Program-made: the position numbers and the translations under genes
Shown: piece by piece, positions 8,798 to 16,255 of the stretch
How the letters are laid out: every line of letters begins with the position of its first letter
How positions within the stretch are numbered: position 1 is the stretch's first letter
From: Chryseobacterium luquanense
GTDB lineage: Bacteria; Bacteroidota; Bacteroidia; Flavobacteriales; Weeksellaceae
Assembly: GCF_026460945.1 (NCBI RefSeq)
Contig: NZ_JAOVZV010000003.1
Location: forward strand, 124,001 to 188,000
Length of the DNA stretch: 64,000 nt
Direction of reading: 5' to 3'
Notes under the pieces: model-generated
Database searches by the model: none
What the model saw: the letters and a program-made list of their open reading frames with translations, nothing else
What the model was told of the DNA's origin: nothing

Positions 8798-8944
8798 GGA
8801 GTTTTTATTGAACCACGAAAATAATGATATTTATGAAAAATTAAAGTTTAAATCATCACCTTCTTTAATTTTCTAAATAAAATTCATTTGAATAATTAAA
8901 ATTTGTGCTTAAAAATAAGATTTAACTAAATACGTTATCAAAAT

Positions 8945-9442
8945 ATGAAAGCTATAACCTTACTCTTAATAACAATAAGTTTATTTATTGCGGCTCAACA
9001 AAGAGCATTAACAACAAATCCTTCTCTCGAAAACAAAATAGGAAAACATTTCCCGATTGAAAACTACAAAAATAAGGATGGGAAAAATTTCACATCCGAT
9101 TATTTAAAAGATAAGCCGACTTTCATCAATTTTTGGTCTACAACTTGTGAACCTTGCATTGAAGAACTTCCTTATTTAAATAAATTAAGAGATAAATTTG
9201 AAAATAAAGTTAAGTTTATAGCAATTACTCACGACAATAAAGAGAAAGTTGACAAATTTCTGATCAAACATGAATTAAATTTTCAACATATCACAGATTC
9301 TTTAAAAGAACTGCAATCATATTTCAAGCTCATTCGAAATCCAATGACATTTATTATTGATAAAAATGGTAACATCCAGGAAATTACAGGAACTATCGAT
9401 GAATCTAAGTTTGATAGGATTGTGAAAGTCTTAAGCGAATAA
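8945..9442 (+). CDS. TlpA-like thioredoxin-fold protein, exported
   Basis: A 165-residue protein with a short N-terminal hydrophobic signal ('ITLLLITISLFIAAQ') and a thioredoxin/AlkD-like fold. The redox motif is 'STTCEPCIEELPYL' (CxxC at about residues 72-75), and a cis-Pro follows in 'RNPMTFIIDKNG'. It probably acts as a periplasmic thiol reductase, as in cytochrome or envelope-protein maturation. Its stop directly abuts the stop of the converging thioesterase gene. Confidence 0.85.
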   Translation: MKAITLLLITISLFIAAQQRALTTNPSLENKIGKHFPIENYKNKDGKNFTSDYLKDKPTFINFWSTTCEPCIEELPYLNKLRDKFENKVKFIAITHDNKEKVDKFLIKHELNFQHITDSLKELQSYFKLIRNPMTFIIDKNGNIQEITGTIDESKFDRIVKVLSE

Positions 9443-9826
9443 TCAAATTTTATTTAACCAATCTTCATCCAACCTTTGAATTTTCTGTGTTTCTTTATTG
9501 ATAAAAACCCAAAGCGTCAAAGAATCAACAACCAGTTGATCATTGCAATAAAACTCAACTTTTCTCGGCTGACGAATTCCTTCGGGAGATTTTGGGTAGG
9601 TTTTTATGGTAATTAAATCATTCAAATAAACCTGCTTTTTGTATTGGATATGATGATCGAGAAGCATCCAGATATCATTTGGGAAACCTAATTTATCTTT
9701 TACAGAATTCCAATGTTCGCCCGCAATTTCTTCCACCCATTTTACATATTGAACATTATTAACATGATTGTTCCCGTCGATATGCTCTTCCGTTATCAGT
9801 ATCTGCTTTTCAAATATTAAACCCAT
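9443..9826 (-). CDS. Acyl-CoA thioesterase (4HBT, hot-dog fold)
   Basis: A 127-residue hot-dog protein beginning 'MGLIFEKQILIT'. The segment 'DGNNHVNNVQYVKWVEE' contains the HVNN(x)xY pattern of 4-hydroxybenzoyl-CoA/FatM-like thioesterases. An upstream in-frame extension would run into the divergent promoter region of comF, so the ATG at 9826 is preferred. The natural substrate is unknown, most likely an acyl-CoA. Confidence 0.85.
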   Translation of the reverse strand: MGLIFEKQILITEEHIDGNNHVNNVQYVKWVEEIAGEHWNSVKDKLGFPNDIWMLLDHHIQYKKQVYLNDLITIKTYPKSPEGIRQPRKVEFYCNDQLVVDSLTLWVFINKETQKIQRLDEDWLNKI

Positions 9827-9902
9827 ATTCAAAGATAGGATTTTCAATCTGAAGTTATTTCTTTGAATAATTTTGATTAAATTAGTTTCACAAAACACAC
9901 AA

Positions 9903-10556
9903 ATGATTTTAGATATTTTCTTCCCGAATCGCTGTATTCATTGCAATAAAATAATTGATGGCAATTCGTTGGTTTGTAATCTTTGTTTTGAGCAAATTCA
10001 TTTTACCCATTTCAATTTTTTTGAGAATAATTACATTAAAGAAAAGTGTAAATTACTTTTTCCTATTGAGAATGCTTTTTCTCTCATGCAGTTTGAAAAA
10101 GAAAGTTTGAGCCGAAAAATTATTCACGAATTAAAGTATAAAAGCCGTGAAAAAGTAGGAAAAGTTTTAGCTGAATGGACGACTGATCATTTAGATTTTA
10201 AAAATGAAAAGCCCGATTTATTGGTTTCCGTTCCTTTACATTCTAAAAAACTGAAAGAAAGAGGTTACAATCAACTTCATTTGTTTACAGAAACTCTATC
10301 GAAGTTTTATGAAATTCCTTTCAGTCATGATTTAATGAAGAGAAATCACTATTCAAAAGCTCAGGCTTTGAAAGACAAGGAACATCGTTTAGCTACAGAA
10401 AACACATTTTCAATTACAAAAAAAATTTCAGGAAAACATATCTTGATGATTGATGATGTTTTTACAACAGGAAACACAATTTCTTCGATTGCCTGGGAAA
10501 TTTTGAAAGCAGGAGATAATAAAGTGAGCGTTTTGGTGATGGCGATGGATGAGTAA
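9903..10556 (+). CDS. comF: ComF family protein (phosphoribosyltransferase-like)
   Basis: A 217-residue protein. An N-terminal four-cysteine zinc site ('RCIHCNK' and 'LVCNLCFEQ') is followed by a PRTase domain with the PRPP loop 'ILMIDDVFTTGNTISS' near the C terminus and 'SVPLHSKKLKERGYNQ', a ComF hallmark. ComF assists uptake of transforming DNA in competent bacteria, and many non-competent species keep it. The ATG at 9903 gives the family-typical 'MILDIFFPNRC' start. Confidence 0.88.
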   Translation: MILDIFFPNRCIHCNKIIDGNSLVCNLCFEQIHFTHFNFFENNYIKEKCKLLFPIENAFSLMQFEKESLSRKIIHELKYKSREKVGKVLAEWTTDHLDFKNEKPDLLVSVPLHSKKLKERGYNQLHLFTETLSKFYEIPFSHDLMKRNHYSKAQALKDKEHRLATENTFSITKKISGKHILMIDDVFTTGNTISSIAWEILKAGDNKVSVLVMAMDE

Positions 10557-10582
10557 TTATAAGTAATTGGTAATAAGTAATT

Positions 10583-11233
10583 TTACCTCTGCAGTTTTTC
10601 ACCGTAGCTCAAATCTCCCGCATCTCCCAATCCTGGTGTGATATAACCTTTTGAAGTTAAATTTTCATCGATTGCTCCAACCCACAACTTTGCATTTGGA
10701 TAAGCTTTTTCAATCGTTTCAACTCCTTGCCTAGAAGCAATTGCAGCAACAATATGAAGTTGAGTCGGCGTTCCGTTGGTTAACAAATCTTTGATTGCCT
10801 CAATTAAAGAAGCTCCGGTTGCCAACATTGGATCTGCAACAATTAAAGGTCTTCCATCGATATTTGGACACGTTAAATAATCTTGTTTTATAGAAAAATA
10901 ATCGTTTGCATCGTGTTTTCTGTAAGCAGCAACGAAACCACAATCTGCTTTATCCAAATAATTTAAAATTCCTTCAAATAAAGGAACTCCGGCTCTCAAA
11001 ATGGTTGTAATAACAGGCTGAACAGCAATTTCTTTAGCCTTGATTGTATCTAAAGGAGTCTGAATTTCAATTTCTTTTTGCTCTAAATCTTTACTGATTT
11101 CAAAAGCAGCAATCTCACCGATTCTTTCCATATTTCTACGGAATCTCATTCGATCATGTTGAATTTCTATATTCCTCAATTCGTTAATCCAAGTATTAAC
11201 CAAAGAAAATTGTTGTGAAAGTATTACCGTCAT
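10583..11233 (-). CDS. upp: Uracil phosphoribosyltransferase
   Basis: A 216-residue pyrimidine-salvage enzyme converting uracil and PRPP to UMP. Visible are 'PVITTILRAGVPLFEGI', the PRPP loop 'VADPMLATGASLIEAI' and the uracil-binding C terminus 'YITPGLGDAGDLSYG'. The length matches the family. It converges on comF with a 26-nt gap that contains short AAGTAATT repeats. Confidence 0.95.
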   Translation of the reverse strand: MTVILSQQFSLVNTWINELRNIEIQHDRMRFRRNMERIGEIAAFEISKDLEQKEIEIQTPLDTIKAKEIAVQPVITTILRAGVPLFEGILNYLDKADCGFVAAYRKHDANDYFSIKQDYLTCPNIDGRPLIVADPMLATGASLIEAIKDLLTNGTPTQLHIVAAIASRQGVETIEKAYPNAKLWVGAIDENLTSKGYITPGLGDAGDLSYGEKLQR

Positions 11234-11280
11234 GATTATTAAAAGTTTTGAGACTAAATTTAATTATTAAATACTAAGTT

Positions 11281-11332
11281 TTGGCTAAAGCCAAATTGAT
11301 TTATTTCTTATCAAAAACGGGTTAAAGCCTGT
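11281..11332. repeat. Interspersed repeat with two hairpins
   Basis: Two small palindromes with the same centre: TTGGCTAAAGCCAA (11281-11294) and a GGGTTAAAGCCTG-type hairpin (11317-11332), separated by an AT-rich spacer. From memory this 'GGCTAAAGCC...' unit recurs between genes in Chryseobacterium. It lies between the der terminator and upp. Confidence 0.5.
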
Positions 11333-11387
11333 TCCTATTGATTAAAACAATTAGATTAAAAGCAAAATTATGAAATAAAAAATAAAA

Positions 11388-11413
11388 ATCCCTCTTAGAA
11401 ATCTAAAAGGGAT
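11388..11413 (-). terminator. Terminator of der
   Basis: The stem 11388-11399/11402-11413 (ATCCCTCTTAGA with TCTAAAAGGGAT, one mismatch) is followed by a minus-strand T-run directly after the der stop. Confidence 0.75.
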
Positions 11414-11419
11414 GGTAAA

Positions 11420-12730
11420 TTATTTCTGTCTGAAATATACTTCGATAGGAACTCCTGTGAAACCGAATTCTTTTCTCAGTTGATTTTCAGCAAATCTTTT
11501 GTAAGGTTCTTTTACGTATTGGGGCAAGTTACAGAAGAATACAAATTGTGGCGAAGGCGTTGGAAGCTGTACGCAATATTTGATTTTTATAAACTTCCCT
11601 TTGTTTGCAGGTGGCGGCGTTCTTTCGAAGATCGGAAGCATGATTTCGTTTAGTTTAGAAGTTTTGATTTTCTTCTTCCGGTCTTCATAAACAGTCATTG
11701 CCATTTCAACGGTTTTCAAAATTCTTTGCTTCGTTAAAGCCGAAACAAACAAAATTGGAATATCGCTGAACTGTCCTATTTTATCTCTGATTGATTTTTC
11801 AAAATCTCTTACAGTATTGGTATTTTTATCTTCTACCAAATCCCATTTGTTGACCACAATTACAATACCTTTTCTGTTTTTCTGAGCCAAACCGAAAATA
11901 TTCATATCCTGAGATTCCCATCCTAAAGTCGCATCAACCATAATGATCACAACATCAGAATATTCAATTGAACGAATAGAACGCATTACAGAATAGAATT
12001 CCAAATCTTCATTTACTTTAGATTTTCTTCTCATTCCTGCAGTATCAACCAAAACAAACTCGTGCCCGAATTTATTATATAAAGTTTGAATACTGTCTCT
12101 CGTCGTTCCTGCAACATCTGTTACAATATTTCTTTCCGCATCAAGCAAAGCATTAGTCATCGTAGATTTTCCTACGTTTGGACGACCTGCAATGGTAATT
12201 TTTGGCAATCCTTCGAATGGATCTTTATAATCAGTCGTTGGAAAATCTCTTACGATATCATCTAAGATTTCTCCAGTTCCAGAACCGGTTGCAGAAGAAA
12301 TAGTGTAGTATTTTTCGATTCCTAACTGATAGAATTCTGTTGCATCGATTTCTTCTTTAGCAGAATCAACTTTATTAATAACAATGTAAGTCGGTTTGTT
12401 TGACCTTCTCAACATTTCATGAATTTCATAATCTGTATCGGTAAGACCTTCTTCTACATTCAGCATAAAAATAATTGAAGTAGCTTCGTCAATCGCCAAC
12501 TGAACCTGTTTTGAAATTTCTCCCTGGAAAACATCGTCATTATTTACATCATAACCTCCTGTATCGATAACGGTGAATTCTACACCATTCCAATCAGATT
12601 TTCCGTAATGACGGTCTCTGGTTACCCCTGCAGTAGAGTCTACAATAGCCTCTCTTCTTTCTAATAAACGATTAAATAACGTGGATTTTCCTACGTTGGG
12701 ACGCCCAACAATAGCAACAATATTTGACAT
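11420..12730 (-). CDS. der: Ribosome biogenesis GTPase Der (EngA)
   Basis: A 436-residue protein with two tandem GTPase domains, each with a 'GRPNVGKST' P-loop, and 'NKVD'/'NKWD' G4 motifs, then a C-terminal KH-like domain ending 'GFTGVPIEVYFRQK'. Der acts in 50S ribosomal subunit assembly. The length and domain order are normal. It is transcribed alone, leftward, ending at its own terminator. Confidence 0.97.
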   Translation of the reverse strand: MSNIVAIVGRPNVGKSTLFNRLLERREAIVDSTAGVTRDRHYGKSDWNGVEFTVIDTGGYDVNNDDVFQGEISKQVQLAIDEATSIIFMLNVEEGLTDTDYEIHEMLRRSNKPTYIVINKVDSAKEEIDATEFYQLGIEKYYTISSATGSGTGEILDDIVRDFPTTDYKDPFEGLPKITIAGRPNVGKSTMTNALLDAERNIVTDVAGTTRDSIQTLYNKFGHEFVLVDTAGMRRKSKVNEDLEFYSVMRSIRSIEYSDVVIIMVDATLGWESQDMNIFGLAQKNRKGIVIVVNKWDLVEDKNTNTVRDFEKSIRDKIGQFSDIPILFVSALTKQRILKTVEMAMTVYEDRKKKIKTSKLNEIMLPIFERTPPPANKGKFIKIKYCVQLPTPSPQFVFFCNLPQYVKEPYKRFAENQLRKEFGFTGVPIEVYFRQK

Positions 12731-12780
12731 AAAAAATGTTTAATAATCCTTCGACAAAGCGATAGGACAAGATTATCAAT

Positions 12781-12812
12781 GAGTTACTCCAACTTTTGGA
12801 GCTCAATTTTTT
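12781..12812 (+). terminator. Terminator-like inverted repeat upstream of der
   Basis: CTCCAA (12787-12792) pairs with TTGGAG (12796-12801), extended by GAG/CTC on the outside, and is followed by a T-run on the + strand. No + strand gene ends here, so it may instead be an interspersed repeat in the der leader. Confidence 0.4.
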
Positions 12813-12958
12813 GCAAAGATAGGCCTTTATTTTTTAGCATTTAAAAATGATTGGTTTAAATCACTAATTTACAAATCGATACTGCTTAGTTTTTCTTATA
12901 TTTAAAGTTTAGGCACTTGATTTGTTCTAAACTCTACGACTTTCAAAAATTTCATCCT

Positions 12959-13417
12959 ATGAAAAAAATATTGGTTATTATTTTGGTGGCTTTTGTGATT
13001 ATACAGTTTTTTCCGATTGATAAAACGAATGCGCCCTTAAATCCCGGGATGGATTTTCTCAAAATTAAAAATACAAAACCTGAAATTGCTAAACTAATCA
13101 ACACTTCGTGCTATGATTGTCATTCTGATGAAACAAAATATCCTTGGTATTCTAGTATCGCTCCTACTTCTTGGTGGCTGAAAAATCATGTAACTGAAGG
13201 AAGAAAACATCTTAATTTTTCAATTTTTTCGACTTATGAACCGGAAAGACAAATTCATAAAATGGAAGAATGTGTAGAAATGCTTGAAAAACATGAAATG
13301 CCTTTAGAATCTTATTATGTAGGACATCAAGATGCAAAATTAACTGATTTGCAGAGAAAAGAATTGATAACTTATTTCAAAAGAGAAATAGAGGAAACAA
13401 AATTTAAAATAAAATAA
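12959..13417 (+). CDS. Haem-binding domain protein, exported
   Basis: A 152-residue protein with an N-terminal hydrophobic anchor ('ILVIILVAFVIIQFF') and one CxxCH haem-attachment motif in 'TSCYDCHSDETKYPWYS', followed by 'APTSWWLKNHVTEGRKHLNFS', typical of the Haem_bd (PF14376) family. It is probably a periplasmic c-type haem protein. The ATG at 12959 puts the signal segment at the N terminus; an earlier in-frame start would not. It is followed after 8 nt by the DCC gene, likely in one transcript. Confidence 0.88.
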   Translation: MKKILVIILVAFVIIQFFPIDKTNAPLNPGMDFLKIKNTKPEIAKLINTSCYDCHSDETKYPWYSSIAPTSWWLKNHVTEGRKHLNFSIFSTYEPERQIHKMEECVEMLEKHEMPLESYYVGHQDAKLTDLQRKELITYFKREIEETKFKIK

Positions 13418-13425
13418 CAGAAATC

Positions 13426-13839
13426 ATGCAGAAAATTTGGGAGCAGAAACATATTGTTTTTTTTGATGGCGAATGCGGCGTCTGTAATTTTTGGGTACAA
13501 TGGATTCTTGAAAGGGATAAAAAAGATCAATTTATGTTTGCTTCGCTTCAATCGGATTTCGGACAGAAATTTTTATCTGAAAGAGGTTTAGAAACCAAAC
13601 AATTTAACACTTTATATCTTTGGAAACCCCATAAATATTATTTGGTAAAATCTAAAGCCGTTTTAAAAATTGCTAATTTATTGGGTGGAATTTATAAAGT
13701 CTCGGTTGTAGGTTCTTTATTCCCAAAGTTTATCAGTGATAGTATTTACGATATGATTTCAAGAAACCGGATGAAACTTTCGGCTCAGAAATGTTTTCTT
13801 CCTGATAAACACCAGAAAAAGAAATTCATAGAAGTTTGA
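13426..13839 (+). CDS. DCC family thiol-disulfide oxidoreductase
   Basis: A 137-residue protein of the DUF393 family. The eponymous motif is 'FFDGECGVCNFWVQWI' (DxxCxxC) at about residues 12-27, with conserved 'FASLQSDFGQKF' after it. Thiol-disulfide exchange is predicted for the family. It is apparently co-transcribed with the haem-binding protein, which would fit a redox partner, though this is inference. Confidence 0.88.
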   Translation: MQKIWEQKHIVFFDGECGVCNFWVQWILERDKKDQFMFASLQSDFGQKFLSERGLETKQFNTLYLWKPHKYYLVKSKAVLKIANLLGGIYKVSVVGSLFPKFISDSIYDMISRNRMKLSAQKCFLPDKHQKKKFIEV

Positions 13840-13919
13840 TTTGGTTTGAATATTGATTTTTGATTTATTGACGAAAACAGTATAAAATTTTATTAAATTT
13901 TTATAAACATTTAAGTTTT

Positions 13920-13952
13920 TTGAACCCATATTTTTATTAATCCATATATTTG
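13920..13952 (+). promoter_or_regulatory. Promoter of the DUF4290-murA operon
   Basis: TATATTTG at 13945-13952 matches the Bacteroidetes -7 consensus TAnnTTTG exactly, with TTG at 13920-13922 as a possible -33 element. The ATG lies only 7 nt downstream, so the transcript may be nearly leaderless. Confidence 0.6.
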
Positions 13953-13958
13953 CAGACT

Positions 13959-14627
13959 ATGGAATACAATACCCAAAAAACCCAGCTTAATATGCCGGAA
14001 TATGGCAGAATCATACAGCAATTGGTTGAGCGTTGTAAGGAGCTTTCTACAAAAGAAGAAAGAAACGAAATGGCAATGGCAATCATCGATTTTATGGGTC
14101 AGAGAAACCCACAACTTCGTGATGAAGACAATTACAAACATAAACTTTGGGATCATTTATATATTTTATCAAATCATGATTTAGATATTGATCCTGTTTA
14201 CCCTTTCCCTACTAAAGAAGAACTTGAGGAGAAACCCAAAAGAATGGAATATCCAAAACTTCAGGGTGATTTTAAATTTTACGGAAAAAGTATTCTTCAG
14301 TTAATTGAAAAAGCAATCGAACTAGAACCAGGCGACGAAAAAGAAGCCTTGATTGAAGTGATTGCCAATAATATGAAGAAATCTTACAATGTTTATAATA
14401 AGGAACATGTAACAGATGACGTAATTTTCCGTCATTTGAAAGAACTTTCAGAAAACAGACTTGATTTAACCAACATTGAAGCTCTTGATAAAAGTAAAAT
14501 CTATTACGCAACCGCTAATAGAAATAATGCTAACAAGAATAATAACAATAGAAATCAAGGTAATTCTAACAATAATATTAACAAAAGAAGATTCACTAAT
14601 AACAACAATAATAAGAATAGAAGGTAA
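13959..14627 (+). CDS. DUF4290 domain protein with Asn-rich tail
   Basis: A 222-residue protein conserved in Bacteroidetes just upstream of murA. The folded part is about residues 1-180 ('MPEYGRIIQQLVERC', 'NPQLRDEDNYKHKLWDHL', 'GKSILQLIEKAIELEPGDEK'). The last approximately 35 residues are almost pure Asn/Arg/Lys, a disordered basic tail that may bind nucleic acid. Its stop overlaps the murA start (TAATG), so translation is coupled. Function unknown. Confidence 0.88.
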   Translation: MEYNTQKTQLNMPEYGRIIQQLVERCKELSTKEERNEMAMAIIDFMGQRNPQLRDEDNYKHKLWDHLYILSNHDLDIDPVYPFPTKEELEEKPKRMEYPKLQGDFKFYGKSILQLIEKAIELEPGDEKEALIEVIANNMKKSYNVYNKEHVTDDVIFRHLKELSENRLDLTNIEALDKSKIYYATANRNNANKNNNNRNQGNSNNNINKRRFTNNNNNKNRR

Positions 14628-15934
14628 TGAACGGGACGTTTCAAATAAGAGGAGGAAAGAGATTACATGGAGAAATTACTCCACAAGGAGCAAAAAATGA
14701 AGCGCTTCAGATTTTATGTGCTGTTTTGTTGACAGATGAAGAGGTAAGAATTAAAAACATTCCCGACATTCATGATGTCAACCGATTAATTGAAATCTTA
14801 GGTGATTTTGGAGTAAAAGTAACTAAAAATGCTCATGGAGATTTCACATTCAAAGCAGATAAAGTTAATTTTGATTATATTAAATCTAATGAATTTAAAA
14901 AAGACGGTGCAAAACTAAGAGGCTCAATTATGTTGATGGGACCGATGTTGGCTCGTTACGGTGAAGCATATATGCCGACTCCGGGAGGTGACAAAATCGG
15001 AAGAAGAAGATTAGATACTCACTTTCAGGGTCTGGTTGAGCTTGGCGCAGAATTTCATTATGATGAAGAAGAATATTTCTACTCTTTAAAAGCTAAAGAA
15101 CTAAACGGAAAGTTCATCCTTCTGGAAGAAGCTTCTGTAACAGGAACAGCAAACATCGTGATGGCTGCAGCTTTAGCAAAAGGAAAAACAAGAATTTACA
15201 ACGCCGCTTGCGAACCATATCTTCAGCAACTCTGTAAAATGCTGAACAGAATGGGTGCAAATATTTCAGGAATCGGTTCAAATTTATTGACGATTGAAGG
15301 AGTAACTCATTTGGGAGGGACAGAACACACCATGCTTCCGGATATGGTAGAAATCGGTTCTTGGATTGGTCTTGCTGCCATGACGAAATCTGAAATTACC
15401 ATTAAGAATGTCAACTGGAGCCAGCTTGGTGTTATTCCAAATACTTTCAGAAAATTAGGAATTCAGCTTGAACAAAGTGGTGACGATATTTATATTCCAT
15501 CTCAGGAAAATTATAAAATTCAGAAATTTATCGACGGATCTATTCTTACGGTTTCAGATGCACCTTGGCCAGGATTTACTCCAGATTTGCTTTCGATTAT
15601 TTTAGTCGTGGCAACTCAGGCAAAAGGAAGTCTTTTGGTACATCAGAAAATGTTTGAATCAAGATTATTTTTCGTTGATAAATTAATCGATATGGGTGCG
15701 CAAATTATCTTATGTGATCCGCACAGAGCAACAGTTATTGGCTTAAATCAAGAATCTCCATTAAGAGGAACAACAATGGTTTCTCCCGATATCAGAGCCG
15801 GAAATGCACTTCTTATTGCTGCGCTTTCAGCAGAAGGAAAATCAATCATTCACAATATCGAACAAATCGACCGTGGTTACGAAAATATCGACGGAAGATT
15901 GAAAGCGATTGGAGCAGATATTGAGAGAATTTAA
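14627..15934 (+). CDS. murA: UDP-N-acetylglucosamine 1-carboxyvinyltransferase
   Basis: A 435-residue EPSP-synthase-fold enzyme that transfers enolpyruvate to UDP-GlcNAc, the first committed step of peptidoglycan synthesis. Typical motifs are 'ITPQGAKNEALQ' at the N terminus and 'GSILTVSDAPWPGFTPDL' later. The active-site loop reads 'PGGDKIGRRRLD': D122 stands where most enzymes have the fosfomycin-reactive Cys (Cys115 in E. coli). Cys-to-Asp versions are active but insensitive to fosfomycin. It is coupled to the DUF4290 gene and followed by a tandem repeat and a strong terminator. Confidence 0.96.
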   Translation: MNGTFQIRGGKRLHGEITPQGAKNEALQILCAVLLTDEEVRIKNIPDIHDVNRLIEILGDFGVKVTKNAHGDFTFKADKVNFDYIKSNEFKKDGAKLRGSIMLMGPMLARYGEAYMPTPGGDKIGRRRLDTHFQGLVELGAEFHYDEEEYFYSLKAKELNGKFILLEEASVTGTANIVMAAALAKGKTRIYNAACEPYLQQLCKMLNRMGANISGIGSNLLTIEGVTHLGGTEHTMLPDMVEIGSWIGLAAMTKSEITIKNVNWSQLGVIPNTFRKLGIQLEQSGDDIYIPSQENYKIQKFIDGSILTVSDAPWPGFTPDLLSIILVVATQAKGSLLVHQKMFESRLFFVDKLIDMGAQIILCDPHRATVIGLNQESPLRGTTMVSPDIRAGNALLIAALSAEGKSIIHNIEQIDRGYENIDGRLKAIGADIERI

Positions 15935-15937
15935 TTT

Positions 15938-16004
15938 TTAGATATTAGATATTAGATATTAAATATTAGATATTAGATATTAGATATTAGATATTAGATA
16001 TTAG
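15938..16004. repeat. Heptanucleotide tandem repeat (TTAGATA)
   Basis: About nine and a half copies of the 7-mer TTAGATA, one of them TTAAATA, begin 4 nt after the murA stop. The array lies between the stop and the terminator and is a likely length-variable tract. Confidence 0.9.
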
Positions 16005-16031
16005 CAAAATTACTTTTTACTTTAAAATATA

Positions 16032-16065
16032 AAAAGCGTTCAGAATTTATTTTCTGAACGCTTTT
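16032..16065. terminator. Strong terminator after murA
   Basis: A perfect 14-bp stem, AAAAGCGTTCAGAA (16032-16045) with TTCTGAACGCTTTT (16052-16065) and loop TTTATT, has A- and T-runs that allow use from both directions. The remaining 190 nt to the next gene are AT-rich with nothing else visible. Confidence 0.88.
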
Positions 16066-16255
16066 CTTTATTATAAATAACATTTAAATCGTTTAAACAT
16101 TAAGGATATTAAATTTTTAAGAAAAAAAATATTCTAGATTTAAAATTCACGGATTTGAATCATTAAAATAAACGCTTAGTTCAATTTTTTGATCTTAATA
16201 ATCCTTAAAAGTTAATGCTCTTAATGTTTTAAATAGAATTAACTTTTGACAATGG

